Shown: positions 1-6,271, numbered from the stretch's first letter. The stretch: 6,425 nt of DNA from Candidatus Nitrosocosmicus sp. (GCA_030452275.1 JAKDMR010000129.1:1-6425), one strand, 5' to 3'. The notes: a model not told the origin generated them from the letters alone. Program-made: numbers and translations.

Positions 1-1069
1 CGAACATGTTATTTGCAAATTGATCTCCGAGTCTATGTGAATTTAGGAATTTAAGGGCTGTCAAACCAACAGGCAACGTCCACACAAACTTTGGATCGGC
101 ATATTGGCCTTTTCCAAAATATACCAAATCCGCTTCTGTGGTACCATGTTCTAGTAAATCCTCATCTACATAGCCCTGGATTTGAAACCAACCACTATTA
201 AATCCAGGAAAAACAAGATTTATTTCATCCCCTGCTACTGGTCCATTTTCTGTATCCCATAAGTTCCCTGTTAACGGATCGAAATCCATACCAAAGCTGT
301 TGCGAATACCCATTGCATAATATACATTAAGAGGTAACCCTTCACCAAATATTGGATCGCCAGGATCTACTATCCCACCGTCCTGAGTGATTCGAAGTAC
401 GCCTCCCAAGCCATTCGGGGCCGGTCCATCTATTATATTTTGGGCCTGAGTTCTGTGACCCCCGACTTCCCCAATCATATAGTATACATTATTATCGGGA
501 CCAATTCGAATTTTACCGCCATTGTGTTCTCCTCTAGCATTTGGAGGAATTGCGGTCAAATCCAATAATAACACTGGATTTATCAATTTACCATCAACAA
601 ATTCATAACGATATAATCGGTTTCCTAATGGATCAACAAGAGCATCAACATCACTTTCATCGACGCCGTTGCCTGATTCAGTATAAGAAAGAAAAACGTA
701 CGTCTTTCCGTCGGGTTGTTTTGAAATGGCTATTCCTAGCAAGCCGCGTTCTATTGCACTTGCCACTGGTACATCAAGTACAGGTTGAGGTAACACAAAA
801 CCATTTGTGACTCGCATCACTTTACCTGTAGCCTTCTCAGTGACTAGAATATCATTAGGAGCCAAAAACGCCATACTGGTAGGAAAGTCCAAACCATCAG
901 CTACTTTTTCAACCGTAAGGGTATCATCGTTGACTGTGGGTCCGGTTGGGGACAGAGGGGCTTTAGCATAAGCCCCATAAGAAACCTGAACATATGAAGA
1001 GGTAATGGTGGAAAGTAAAATCAGAGATATAGCGAAAAAAGAAACCAATAGCTTTGCTCTATGAAACAT
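1..1069 (-). CDS. Exported PQQ-type glucose/sorbosone dehydrogenase family protein (3' end cut by window edge)
   Basis: This frame runs from the ATG at 1069 to the left edge without a stop, giving 356 residues and no C-terminus. An in-frame TAA lies two codons upstream of the ATG, so this is the first possible Met. Residues about 7-26 are hydrophobic after a basic start (MFHRAK), with a likely signal-peptidase site near AYA at 33-35. The rest fits the glucose/sorbosone dehydrogenase six-bladed propeller (PF07995). ERGLLGIAI (107-115) is typical. EHNGGKIRIGPD (181-192) carries His182, the probable catalytic base by family analogy. GIRNSFGMDFDP (254-265) and a DTENGP..GDEIN block (272-284), followed by GW at 293-294, match the GxRNxxG and ExGPxxGDExN signatures. 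Family members oxidise sugars outside the membrane using PQQ, but many archaeal homologues have no proven substrate or cofactor. The fold is confident and the activity is not. The gene probably has its own promoter (1096-1103). Confidence 0.9.
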   Translation of the reverse strand, partial: MFHRAKLLVSFFAISLILLSTITSSYVQVSYGAYAKAPLSPTGPTVNDDTLTVEKVADGLDFPTSMAFLAPNDILVTEKATGKVMRVTNGFVLPQPVLDVPVASAIERGLLGIAISKQPDGKTYVFLSYTESGNGVDESDVDALVDPLGNRLYRYEFVDGKLINPVLLLDLTAIPPNARGEHNGGKIRIGPDNNVYYMIGEVGGHRTQAQNIIDGPAPNGLGGVLRITQDGGIVDPGDPIFGEGLPLNVYYAMGIRNSFGMDFDPLTGNLWDTENGPVAGDEINLVFPGFNSGWFQIQGYVDEDLLEHGTTEADLVYFGKGQYADPKFVWTLPVGLTALKFLNSHRLGDQFANNMF

Positions 1070-1095
1070 AAGTTAGTCTAATAATATAGAGAAAT

Positions 1096-1103
1096 ATTAT
1101 AAA
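1096..1103 (-). promoter_or_regulatory. TATA box for the PQQ-type dehydrogenase gene
   Basis: On the minus strand the sequence reads TTTATAAT, close to the archaeal TATA consensus. Its centre is about 30 bases before the ATG at 1069, which places transcription start at or a few bases before the start codon. There is no purine-rich ribosome binding site in between, as expected for a leaderless message. The box overlaps the stop codon of the doubtful small frame upstream. Confidence 0.5.
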
Positions 1104-1306
1104 TTAATTAAGGTTTCGTAATAATCCAGCATGTTCACACCGGTAGAGTAATTCCAAGAAGAGTCATACAAAACACTAATATCATGAGCAATTTTGAATT
1201 CTCGAGAATATAATGGAATCGTAGTGAAATTCACAGGATTTATCCAATGGAATAAGAGCCTGTTTATACAACACATAACTATGAGTAAGAGTATCTTAGT
1301 TTCCAT
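1097..1306 (-). CDS. Doubtful small hypothetical protein (69 residues)
   Basis: An ATG at 1306 opens 69 codons ending in TAA at 1097-1099, in the gap between two minus-strand genes. The N-terminus is hydrophobic (KILLLIVMCC, residues 4-13), so a short membrane or signal segment is possible. The remainder (Ser/Tyr/Asn-rich, one NYST sequon near residue 52) resembles no family I know. I see no clear TATA box 25-30 bases before the ATG and no ribosome binding site, and in an AT-rich gap a frame this long can arise by chance. It could be a real small exported protein, a gene remnant or noise. It is listed because it fills most of a 341-bp interval that otherwise holds only the promoter of the dehydrogenase gene. 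Confidence 0.25.
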   Translation of the reverse strand: METKILLLIVMCCINRLLFHWINPVNFTTIPLYSREFKIAHDISVLYDSSWNYSTGVNMLDYYETLINL

Positions 1307-1410
1307 GCCTACATTGATATCCTTTATTCAATCTTTGATAACCTTAAATCCCTACCAAAATTAGTTCCTAGTGAAATATTGACAAGTATCAAGAGAGTCA
1401 ATAAAGAGAT

Positions 1411-2412
1411 TCAGTCGTGATTCAAATAATAGATTTCATTCTTATTCGAAAAAGTTAATCCAGTGTGTGGACCTCCACCTATTGCATATATTTTATCATC
1501 ATATGAAGCGACACCCAATCCATGACGAGCAGTAGGCAGGGGTAATTCTTCGCTCCAAGTATCAGTAGCCGGATCATAACGTTCATTACTATCAAACGTT
1601 CCTTGATTTTGTTCACCTCCCAATACATAAATTGAGCCATTTACTGATGTGGCGGCAATACCACTCCTTTTTGACGGCATGGGTTCGAGATCTGTAGTCC
1701 ATTCATCTAAAGCAGGATTATATTTCTCATTCACATCTACGTTTACTAAAGAATCAGTAAGTCTGCCACCCATCACATAAATATTATCATCAACTACGGC
1801 AGAGGCAGCATGATGCCTAGCTGTAGGCATCGAGGATAGTGTCATCCATTCGCTGGTAATCGGATCATATCCTTCCACAACTACATGAGAATGATCGTAA
1901 CTATCCCCTCCAATTACGTACAATATTCCATTAACAAAATTTGCATTTGGAGAACCTCGTGGTGTAGGCATAGGATTACCCAAAGTCCAATTGTTGGTAG
2001 CTGGATCATAAATAAAAAGGCTGTTACTAGGGATCCAATTTCCTGTATATCCTCCGATCACATAAATTTTTCCCCCATAGATGTCTGAAGAAGCATGGTG
2101 GAGAGGTAAAGGTAACGACGCTATATTTTGAACCCCGGTATTATCAGTGGAATTGTACATTTCTACAATATCTGTAATTTTACCATCAAAAGTAAAACCG
2201 CCAATTACATAAACTGCATCATCTAAATTAGTTGCTGTTACCTCGGTTCTCGGGTTTGGCATACCCATACCTTCCATCCAAATTGATTCGCCTGAGGGAG
2301 TCGGTACTGCGGAAGAGGGATTGGATGTATAAGCCAAAAAAACTGCGACAAAAAAGAGCGACAAAACATAAATAGAAATTAAAACAGGTGTAAGAAAAAG
2401 TTTCACGTTCAT
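1411..2412 (-). CDS. Secreted or membrane-anchored kelch-repeat beta-propeller protein
   Basis: The protein has 333 residues, with ATG at 2412 and TGA at 1411. Residues about 7-28 form a strongly hydrophobic segment (signal peptide or uncleaved anchor), followed by a Ser/Pro-rich linker at 30-43. The remainder is six kelch units starting near residues 53, 103, 149, 199, 249 and 296. Each has the hydrophobic-strand-plus-diglycine hallmark (YVIGG 68-72, YVIGG 117-121, YVIGG 165-169, YVMGG 212-216, YVLGG 262-266, YAIGG 309-313), and most are followed by a YDP and W pair (YDPATNNW 135-142, YDPITSEW 182-189). The strand around SIWMEG (43-48) probably closes the ring, giving a complete six-bladed propeller. 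Such folds bind proteins or glycans, and some bacterial ones are sialic-acid mutarotases, but nothing here fixes a ligand. Sequons at N87, N141 and N258 fit an extracellular protein. It is a paralogue of the kelch protein at 5197-6201, the fourth blades being almost identical around HHAASAVVD. Confidence 0.92.
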   Translation of the reverse strand: MNVKLFLTPVLISIYVLSLFFVAVFLAYTSNPSSAVPTPSGESIWMEGMGMPNPRTEVTATNLDDAVYVIGGFTFDGKITDIVEMYNSTDNTGVQNIASLPLPLHHASSDIYGGKIYVIGGYTGNWIPSNSLFIYDPATNNWTLGNPMPTPRGSPNANFVNGILYVIGGDSYDHSHVVVEGYDPITSEWMTLSSMPTARHHAASAVVDDNIYVMGGRLTDSLVNVDVNEKYNPALDEWTTDLEPMPSKRSGIAATSVNGSIYVLGGEQNQGTFDSNERYDPATDTWSEELPLPTARHGLGVASYDDKIYAIGGGPHTGLTFSNKNEIYYLNHD

Positions 2413-2424
2413 AGTTTGACAATA

Positions 2425-2460
2425 ATAAATATAAGATTGACGGCAATCCTCAAATATGAT
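2425..2460 (-). promoter_or_regulatory. AT-rich promoter region of the minus-strand kelch gene
   Basis: Read on the minus strand there are two TATA-like candidates. CTTATATTT (2427-2435) is centred only about 19 bases before the ATG, which is too close for a normal start upstream of the ATG. ATCATATTT (2452-2460) is centred about 44 bases before it and would leave a leader of roughly 15-20 bases. I cannot choose between them. The second overlaps a 13-base word that also occurs upstream of the other kelch gene. Confidence 0.3.
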
Positions 2461-2970
2461 AACATCATGATTTACAACAACAAGTAGTCTGCAGAAATTT
2501 AGAAATCAATAGACCAATGCGACAATAATTCTTCAACTACAAGAACGTAAACAATTCGGCTCAATTTATTAAATCATTTTCTAACGGCGAATACTAAAGG
2601 TAATACGTAGTATACATTTTTGTATTGAATTCGGAATCTACCAACTAGGCAAAGATCTCAATGCTCCAGAGGACAATATTTAATCTTTGTTATAGAACAG
2701 TCAAGTATTTGATACCATTATCTTAAATTACCGGGGTCACGTGGATAAATATCGGATGATATGTTGAAGTAACGTAAAGGATATTAAAGTTGACCAAGAG
2801 AACTACATATGGCGACATAATTAAATCAGAATTCTCATCCCTATTTTGGATAAGGATTGGGCTAATAGTCTAAAGCAACTCTAATCAATTCGAATGACCT
2901 TCCCAATAGCAAAAGTTAAATATTCGAACCCCAAGGAACAGCTGAATTAACCCTATAATATATCATATTA

Positions 2971-2978
2971 TTAAATAT
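2971..2978 (+). promoter_or_regulatory. TATA box for mpgS
   Basis: TTAAATAT is centred about 28 bases before the mpgS ATG at 3003. Transcription would then begin at or just before the start codon, giving a leaderless message. The bases before the ATG (TTAGGATAA) carry at most a very weak Shine-Dalgarno match. The AT-rich bases just upstream (2954-2970) could be an alternative box with a short leader. Confidence 0.5.
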
Positions 2979-3002
2979 TCATATACATACGCCTTAGGAT
3001 AA

Positions 3003-4220
3003 ATGAGGTTAGACTTTCCACCTAAATATACTGAAACCATAGGAGCTGTAAAGATTCACTCGCTTCAAAAAATATATGAAATAGATTCCGGGTATAATTT
3101 TGGTACCACTTCGCAGGAACTTAACAGTTCGACCATGGCATTTGACAATAACACATTATCAAAGATATTTCAAGCCATGGCGGTAGTGATTCCAGTTAAG
3201 GATGAAAAATTGAGTCTTTTGGAAGGTGTTTTAAGCGGCATTCCTAACGAATGTCTGATAATCATAGTATCAAATAGCCAAAGACACCCCGTTGATAGAT
3301 ATGCTATGGAAGTAGAGATGGTTAAGCAGTATTCTCTGTTTTCAAACAAAAGGATCATCACAATACATCAAACGGATCCCAACCTTAGTAGAATTTTCCA
3401 CAAGATTAATTACCCTTCAATTTTGGATCACAATAACCAAGTTCGTCAAGGCAAAGCAGAAGGAATGATAATTGGGATTTTGCTATCCAAATTGCTTAAG
3501 AAAGAGTATGTAGGGTTTGTAGATAGTGACAATTATTTTCCCGGAGCAGTAAATGAGTATATCAAGATTTTTGCATCGGGTTTTGCCATGTCAAATTCTC
3601 CTATGTGTAATGTGAGAGTGTGCTGGCACTCTAAACCAAAAATAGCAAACAACAAAGTATATTTTCCGAAATGGGGAAGAATATCTGAATATAGTAACAA
3701 ATACCTAAATGACTTGATCTCGTATATTACTGGATATGAGAGGGACATTATTACTACCGGAAACGCCGGAGAACACGCACTTTCAATGTCGCTTGCCGAG
3801 AACTTAGATTTCTCTAGTGGATATTCAGTAGAACCATATGAACTAATTAATATTTTAGAAAAATATGGAGGCATTATATTCAATAAATCACAAGACGCTG
3901 GACAGCATGGCGTGGAAATATTTCAGGTTGAAACAAGAAACCCTCACTTTCATGAGGATAAAGGAAATGAACATATTCAAGGAATGCTCCAGGAGTCCCT
4001 GAATGTAATTAATAAAAGTAAAATTTGCAATACTGAAATTACTACAGATATAAAAAATCATTTACTCATGCTACAACAAAAAGACAGTCTTAGTAATATC
4101 AAATCAAATAATCAGATTATCTTGATGGATCCGATTAAGACGATAGAGATGCATAAATTTCATGATCTTGTGGTTGATAGTCCGAGGTTACTACAACAAT
4201 TTAATATTGATAAAAAATAG
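3003..4220 (+). CDS. mpgS: Mannosyl-3-phosphoglycerate synthase
   Basis: This 405-residue cytoplasmic GT55 glycosyltransferase transfers mannose from GDP-mannose to 3-phosphoglycerate. The product is mannosyl-3-phosphoglycerate, the phosphorylated precursor of the compatible solute mannosylglycerate. The family pattern runs through the whole protein: AVVIPVKDEKL then LEGVLSGIPNE (60-84), SNSQR (90-94), RQGKAEGMI (148-156), YVGFVDSDNYFPGAV (169-183) with the metal/nucleotide-sugar DxD motif at D174-S-D176, TGNAGEHALS (252-261), SGYSVEP (272-278), and VEIFQVETRNPHFHEDKG (304-321) with a probable metal-ligand His near 314-316. The ATG at 3003 is preferred because the first 30 residues (MRLDFP, ending in EIDSG) match the N-terminus of characterised homologues as I remember them. 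The tail after about residue 340 is poorly conserved and holds no phosphatase domain, so this is not a bifunctional synthase-phosphatase. The partner phosphatase mpgP is not in the window. Divergence from the kelch gene and a TATA box at 2971-2978 suggest its own transcript. Confidence 0.95.
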   Translation: MRLDFPPKYTETIGAVKIHSLQKIYEIDSGYNFGTTSQELNSSTMAFDNNTLSKIFQAMAVVIPVKDEKLSLLEGVLSGIPNECLIIIVSNSQRHPVDRYAMEVEMVKQYSLFSNKRIITIHQTDPNLSRIFHKINYPSILDHNNQVRQGKAEGMIIGILLSKLLKKEYVGFVDSDNYFPGAVNEYIKIFASGFAMSNSPMCNVRVCWHSKPKIANNKVYFPKWGRISEYSNKYLNDLISYITGYERDIITTGNAGEHALSMSLAENLDFSSGYSVEPYELINILEKYGGIIFNKSQDAGQHGVEIFQVETRNPHFHEDKGNEHIQGMLQESLNVINKSKICNTEITTDIKNHLLMLQQKDSLSNIKSNNQIILMDPIKTIEMHKFHDLVVDSPRLLQQFNIDKK

Positions 4221-4567
4221 CATATCTTATTATATCAGGCAATTCAGCTCTAAACTTTAAAAGGAAATAACAATTCATGGTTTAGGATTGTCCTACGATT
4301 CATTGTCAATGGGAGCAGACTGGCGCCAGTCATATTTGTTGCAGATATTCCATTAATAAAGAAAAGAACCTTGCCAGATACCTATTATGATCCAATAATA
4401 AAAGATATTTCTTTCGCAGGATACGGCATTTCATCATATTGTAACTACAACATCTAAGTATGTCCAGTCAAATACACCTAAAACTACAAAATAATATAAA
4501 ATAATTTACTATTTCAAAATATAGAATCAAGTACAAGTTTTTATTACTCTTTTCTAATTTTTCCAAT
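4221..4567. other. 347-bp intergenic region with no supported gene
   Basis: The gap follows mpgS and ends with the promoter of the crystallin-like gene. One plus-strand frame stays open for 67 codons (4254-4457, ending TAA) but has no ATG or plausible alternative start, and I do not recognise its translation (it includes PVIFVADIPLIKKR near 4326-4367). It could be a gene remnant or chance. The nearest T-rich tract (4538-4554) is more likely promoter sequence for the next gene than a terminator for mpgS. No hairpin or repeat stands out. Confidence 0.5.
4538..4545 (+). promoter_or_regulatory. TATA-like box for the crystallin-like gene
   Basis: TTTTTATT lies about 26 bases before the ATG at 4568, the position expected for a leaderless archaeal gene. 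A pyrimidine-rich stretch (4546-4563) separates it from the ATG, and there is no ribosome binding site. The match to a TATA box is moderate. Confidence 0.4.
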
Positions 4568-5080
4568 ATGAAGAAAGAATTTGTACCTACTACTCTATTC
4601 CTAATGTTTGTAATATTAATCACAGGATTTATAATTTCCCCGGTAGACATTGCAAAAGCTACCACAAATAGCTCCGCCAATCTGAATTTTGAAAACTTGG
4701 ATTTTGATTCTATAACCGCAAATGACACGGCTGTTGTAAATGACACCAGTCATTTCACCGCAGAAGTTTTTGTTCACAAGAATTTTACAGGCAATAATAC
4801 TCTCATCAACGAAAATACTCCAAATCTAAGTGGACAATTTCAAGATTCCATAAGTAGTTTGATAATTTCGACAGATGCGAATCAGAGCGATGGATATATG
4901 GTAGAAGTCTGTGAACACGAGAGCTATACGGGTAACTGTATGATCCTCGAACCAGGCAGACATGACGTCCTAACCCTGGGTTGGCTTAACGATCAAATTA
5001 CTTCGATCAGAGCTTTGTCACCAGCTACGCTAGAGCTAAAGAATATTAGTCCAGGAGTATTAACAAATGGATCAAATTGA
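4568..5080 (+). CDS. Exported beta/gamma-crystallin-like protein, probable Ca2+ binding
   Basis: The protein has 170 residues. A basic start (MKK) and hydrophobic residues 8-24 form a signal peptide, probably cut near residues 29-33. A Ser/Asn/Asp-rich linker (34-62) leads to two consecutive Greek-key motifs, about 65-102 and 110-150. Both have the aromatic-xGx hallmark (NFTG 72-75; YTGN 120-123) and end in the Ca2+-binding segment, whose consensus is N/D-N/D-X-X-S/T-S. The second is an exact match (N141 D142 Q I T145 S146). The first has Gln in the first place (Q92 D93 S I S96 S97). Together they make one complete beta/gamma-crystallin domain, a fold known from bacteria and from methanogen M-crystallin that stabilises on binding Ca2+. 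Cys115 and Cys124 could form a disulfide. Nine N-x-S/T sequons suggest heavy glycosylation. The related peptidase-inhibitor I36 fold is an alternative. The gene lies 116 bp before the downstream kelch gene, on the same strand; its cellular role is unknown. Confidence 0.85.
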   Translation: MKKEFVPTTLFLMFVILITGFIISPVDIAKATTNSSANLNFENLDFDSITANDTAVVNDTSHFTAEVFVHKNFTGNNTLINENTPNLSGQFQDSISSLIISTDANQSDGYMVEVCEHESYTGNCMILEPGRHDVLTLGWLNDQITSIRALSPATLELKNISPGVLTNGSN

Positions 5081-5162
5081 TGAGAGCAGGCCTGTAGCAC
5101 ACATATTTTTGTACTAGGCAAACCAGGCGACTACATATCAAATATGATAATCTAACAAAAAG

Positions 5163-5169
5163 TTATAAG
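5163..5169 (+). promoter_or_regulatory. TATA box for the plus-strand kelch gene
   Basis: TTATAAG is centred about 31 bases before the ATG at 5197, implying a leader of only a few bases. Its presence in the 116-bp gap suggests that this gene has its own start rather than depending on read-through from the crystallin-like gene. No Shine-Dalgarno sequence precedes the ATG (CTTCAATC). Confidence 0.5.
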
Positions 5170-5196
5170 ACATTTCTAAAGAAATCTTCTTCAATC

Positions 5197-6201
5197 ATGG
5201 GATCATGCAATGCGATTATAGCAATATCATCATTTCTGCTAATTTTAGCTATTACTTTGATATATCCGGCTGATGCTAAAGCAGCCGAAAATTCTACATG
5301 GGAGAAAGGTATAGACATGCTTTCAAATAGGACTGAAATTACTGCAGCCTTGTTAAATGATAAAATCTACGTTATTGGGGGAGCAGATTACAGAAATGGG
5401 GGAGCGGTAAGTACAGTAGAAATATACGATCCTGTGAAGGACGAGTGGACAGAAGGTACCTCATTGCCTTATGAATTAGATCATGCACCATCTGTCGTAT
5501 ATAACGGGAAAATCTATGTAATAGGAGGGTTCTTGCTGAATAAAATCACAACAGATAAAATGCTTATATACGATCCTGTGAAGGACGAGTGGACAGAAGG
5601 TACACCGTTACCTGAACCTATGTGCTGCCACGTAGCAGAAGTAGTGAATGGAACAATTTATGCAATTTCAGGTCTAGATTTTGATCATAATCCCGGGAAA
5701 TCTAATTTTGCTTATAATATAGAAAATAATACGTGGACTACCAAAAAACCAATGCCAGATCATAATGGTCCAAAACATCATGCTGCATCTGCCGTAGTTG
5801 ACGGAGATATTTATGTTTTAGGTGGAAGATTATTTGGTAATGGAGTGCCTAACGAAATAAATGATGCTTTGACCAATCTGGACGATAATATGAGGTATGA
5901 TCCCGAAAAGGATGAATGGACATCGATGGAACCAATGCCTATAAGGAGAAGCGGATTCGCAGCAGACTCATTAGGTGAAAAAATATACGTTTTTGGTGGT
6001 CAAATGGCAGACGGATCCAATCAAAATATAGAAAGTTACGATCCAATTACCAATAAGTGGTCAATAGAACCTAATATGCAAGTCGATCGATCCGGTTTAG
6101 CGGTTGCAGCATATAAGGATAGAATTTTTGTTTTCGGAGGTCAACATGAAGGATTACAAGCTTTAAGCGTAAACGAAATACTCATTCCAGGCACAAAGTG
6201 A
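5197..6201 (+). CDS. Secreted kelch-repeat beta-propeller protein
   Basis: The protein has 334 residues, with ATG at 5197 and TGA ending at 6201. Residues about 6-23 are hydrophobic, with a good signal-peptidase site after AKA (27-29), so the mature protein is probably released or surface-held. Six kelch units follow, starting near residues 45, 94, 141, 194, 251 and 298. Their glycine motifs are YVIGG (58-62), YVIGG (107-111), YAISG (155-159), YVLGG (206-210), YVFGG (264-268) and FVFGG (311-315). The third blade therefore has Ser in place of the first Gly. It also carries vicinal cysteines (C143-C144), the only Cys residues after the signal peptide. Blade four has an inserted Asn-rich loop (212-230). 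The strand at STWEKG (33-38) probably closes a six-bladed ring. Blades one and two share 13 identical residues encoded by an exact 38-bp DNA repeat. Sequons lie at N32, N44, N151 and N177. It is a paralogue of the kelch protein at 1411-2412. The ligand is unknown; protein or glycan binding at the cell surface is a family-level guess. Confidence 0.92.
   Translation: MGSCNAIIAISSFLLILAITLIYPADAKAAENSTWEKGIDMLSNRTEITAALLNDKIYVIGGADYRNGGAVSTVEIYDPVKDEWTEGTSLPYELDHAPSVVYNGKIYVIGGFLLNKITTDKMLIYDPVKDEWTEGTPLPEPMCCHVAEVVNGTIYAISGLDFDHNPGKSNFAYNIENNTWTTKKPMPDHNGPKHHAASAVVDGDIYVLGGRLFGNGVPNEINDALTNLDDNMRYDPEKDEWTSMEPMPIRRSGFAADSLGEKIYVFGGQMADGSNQNIESYDPITNKWSIEPNMQVDRSGLAVAAYKDRIFVFGGQHEGLQALSVNEILIPGTK
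5422..5459 (+). repeat. 38-bp exact direct repeat, copy 1 (kelch blade 1)
   Basis: These 38 bases are identical to 5566-5603, exactly 144 bases (48 codons) downstream. They encode IYDPVKDEWTEGT at residues 76-88. Identity at synonymous positions is not required by the kelch motif, so a recent duplication or gene conversion between blades is likely. Confidence 0.95.
5566..5603 (+). repeat. 38-bp exact direct repeat, copy 2 (kelch blade 2)
   Basis: This is the second copy of the repeat at 5422-5459, encoding the same 13 residues at 124-136. The bases immediately on either side differ between copies (A versus T before, C versus A after), so the exact identity is bounded. Confidence 0.95.
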
Positions 6202-6271
6202 TAATGAAAAAACTACTGGTGCACATAGATTAATGCTCCGATCCCATCCCTCTTATTAATCAGACTATATT

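Larger units (their letters stand above)
2413..3002. other. 590-bp non-coding divergent intergenic region
   Basis: This stretch separates the divergent kelch and mpgS genes and must contain both promoters, which lie at its two ends. Every frame in the middle is broken; the longest ATG-started one I found is 21 codons from 2661 with no supporting signal. I see no tRNA-like cloverleaf, CRISPR repeat, terminal inverted repeat or strong hairpin. The only minor dyad is ATAC-GTA-GTAT around 2602-2613. The length is generous for two archaeal promoters, so a small RNA or regulator sites are possible but unproven. Confidence 0.6.

Noticed and set aside
541..810. Plus-strand 89-codon frame
   Set aside because: It lies fully antisense to the well-supported PQQ-type dehydrogenase; its His/Gln/Arg-rich translation has no recognisable pattern.
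1885..2088. Plus-strand 67-codon frame
   Set aside because: Antisense to the kelch coding region, without family signal or promoter.
2228..2446. Minus-strand 72-codon frame overlapping the kelch start
   Set aside because: Same strand but another frame over the kelch signal peptide and first blade. The kelch frame explains the sequence, and the hydrophobic look comes from reading the signal-peptide codons out of frame.
2661..2732. 21-codon ATG frame in the divergent intergenic region
   Set aside because: Too short, with no TATA box at the right distance and no similarity I recognise.
2850..2945. Bases resembling a tRNA T-loop (TTCGAACCCC near 2923-2934 and TTCGAATG near 2888)
   Set aside because: No acceptor or anticodon stem can be paired around either site on either strand.
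3170..3361. Minus-strand 63-codon frame
   Set aside because: Antisense to conserved mpgS motifs.
3533..3883. Minus-strand 116-codon frame
   Set aside because: The longest antisense frame, but it sits over the conserved catalytic core of mpgS and shows no recognisable domain.
4468..4746. Minus-strand 92-codon frame
   Set aside because: Its first half is antisense to the crystallin signal peptide, and its tail falls in AT-rich promoter sequence. The apparent hydrophobic ends are by-products of those regions.
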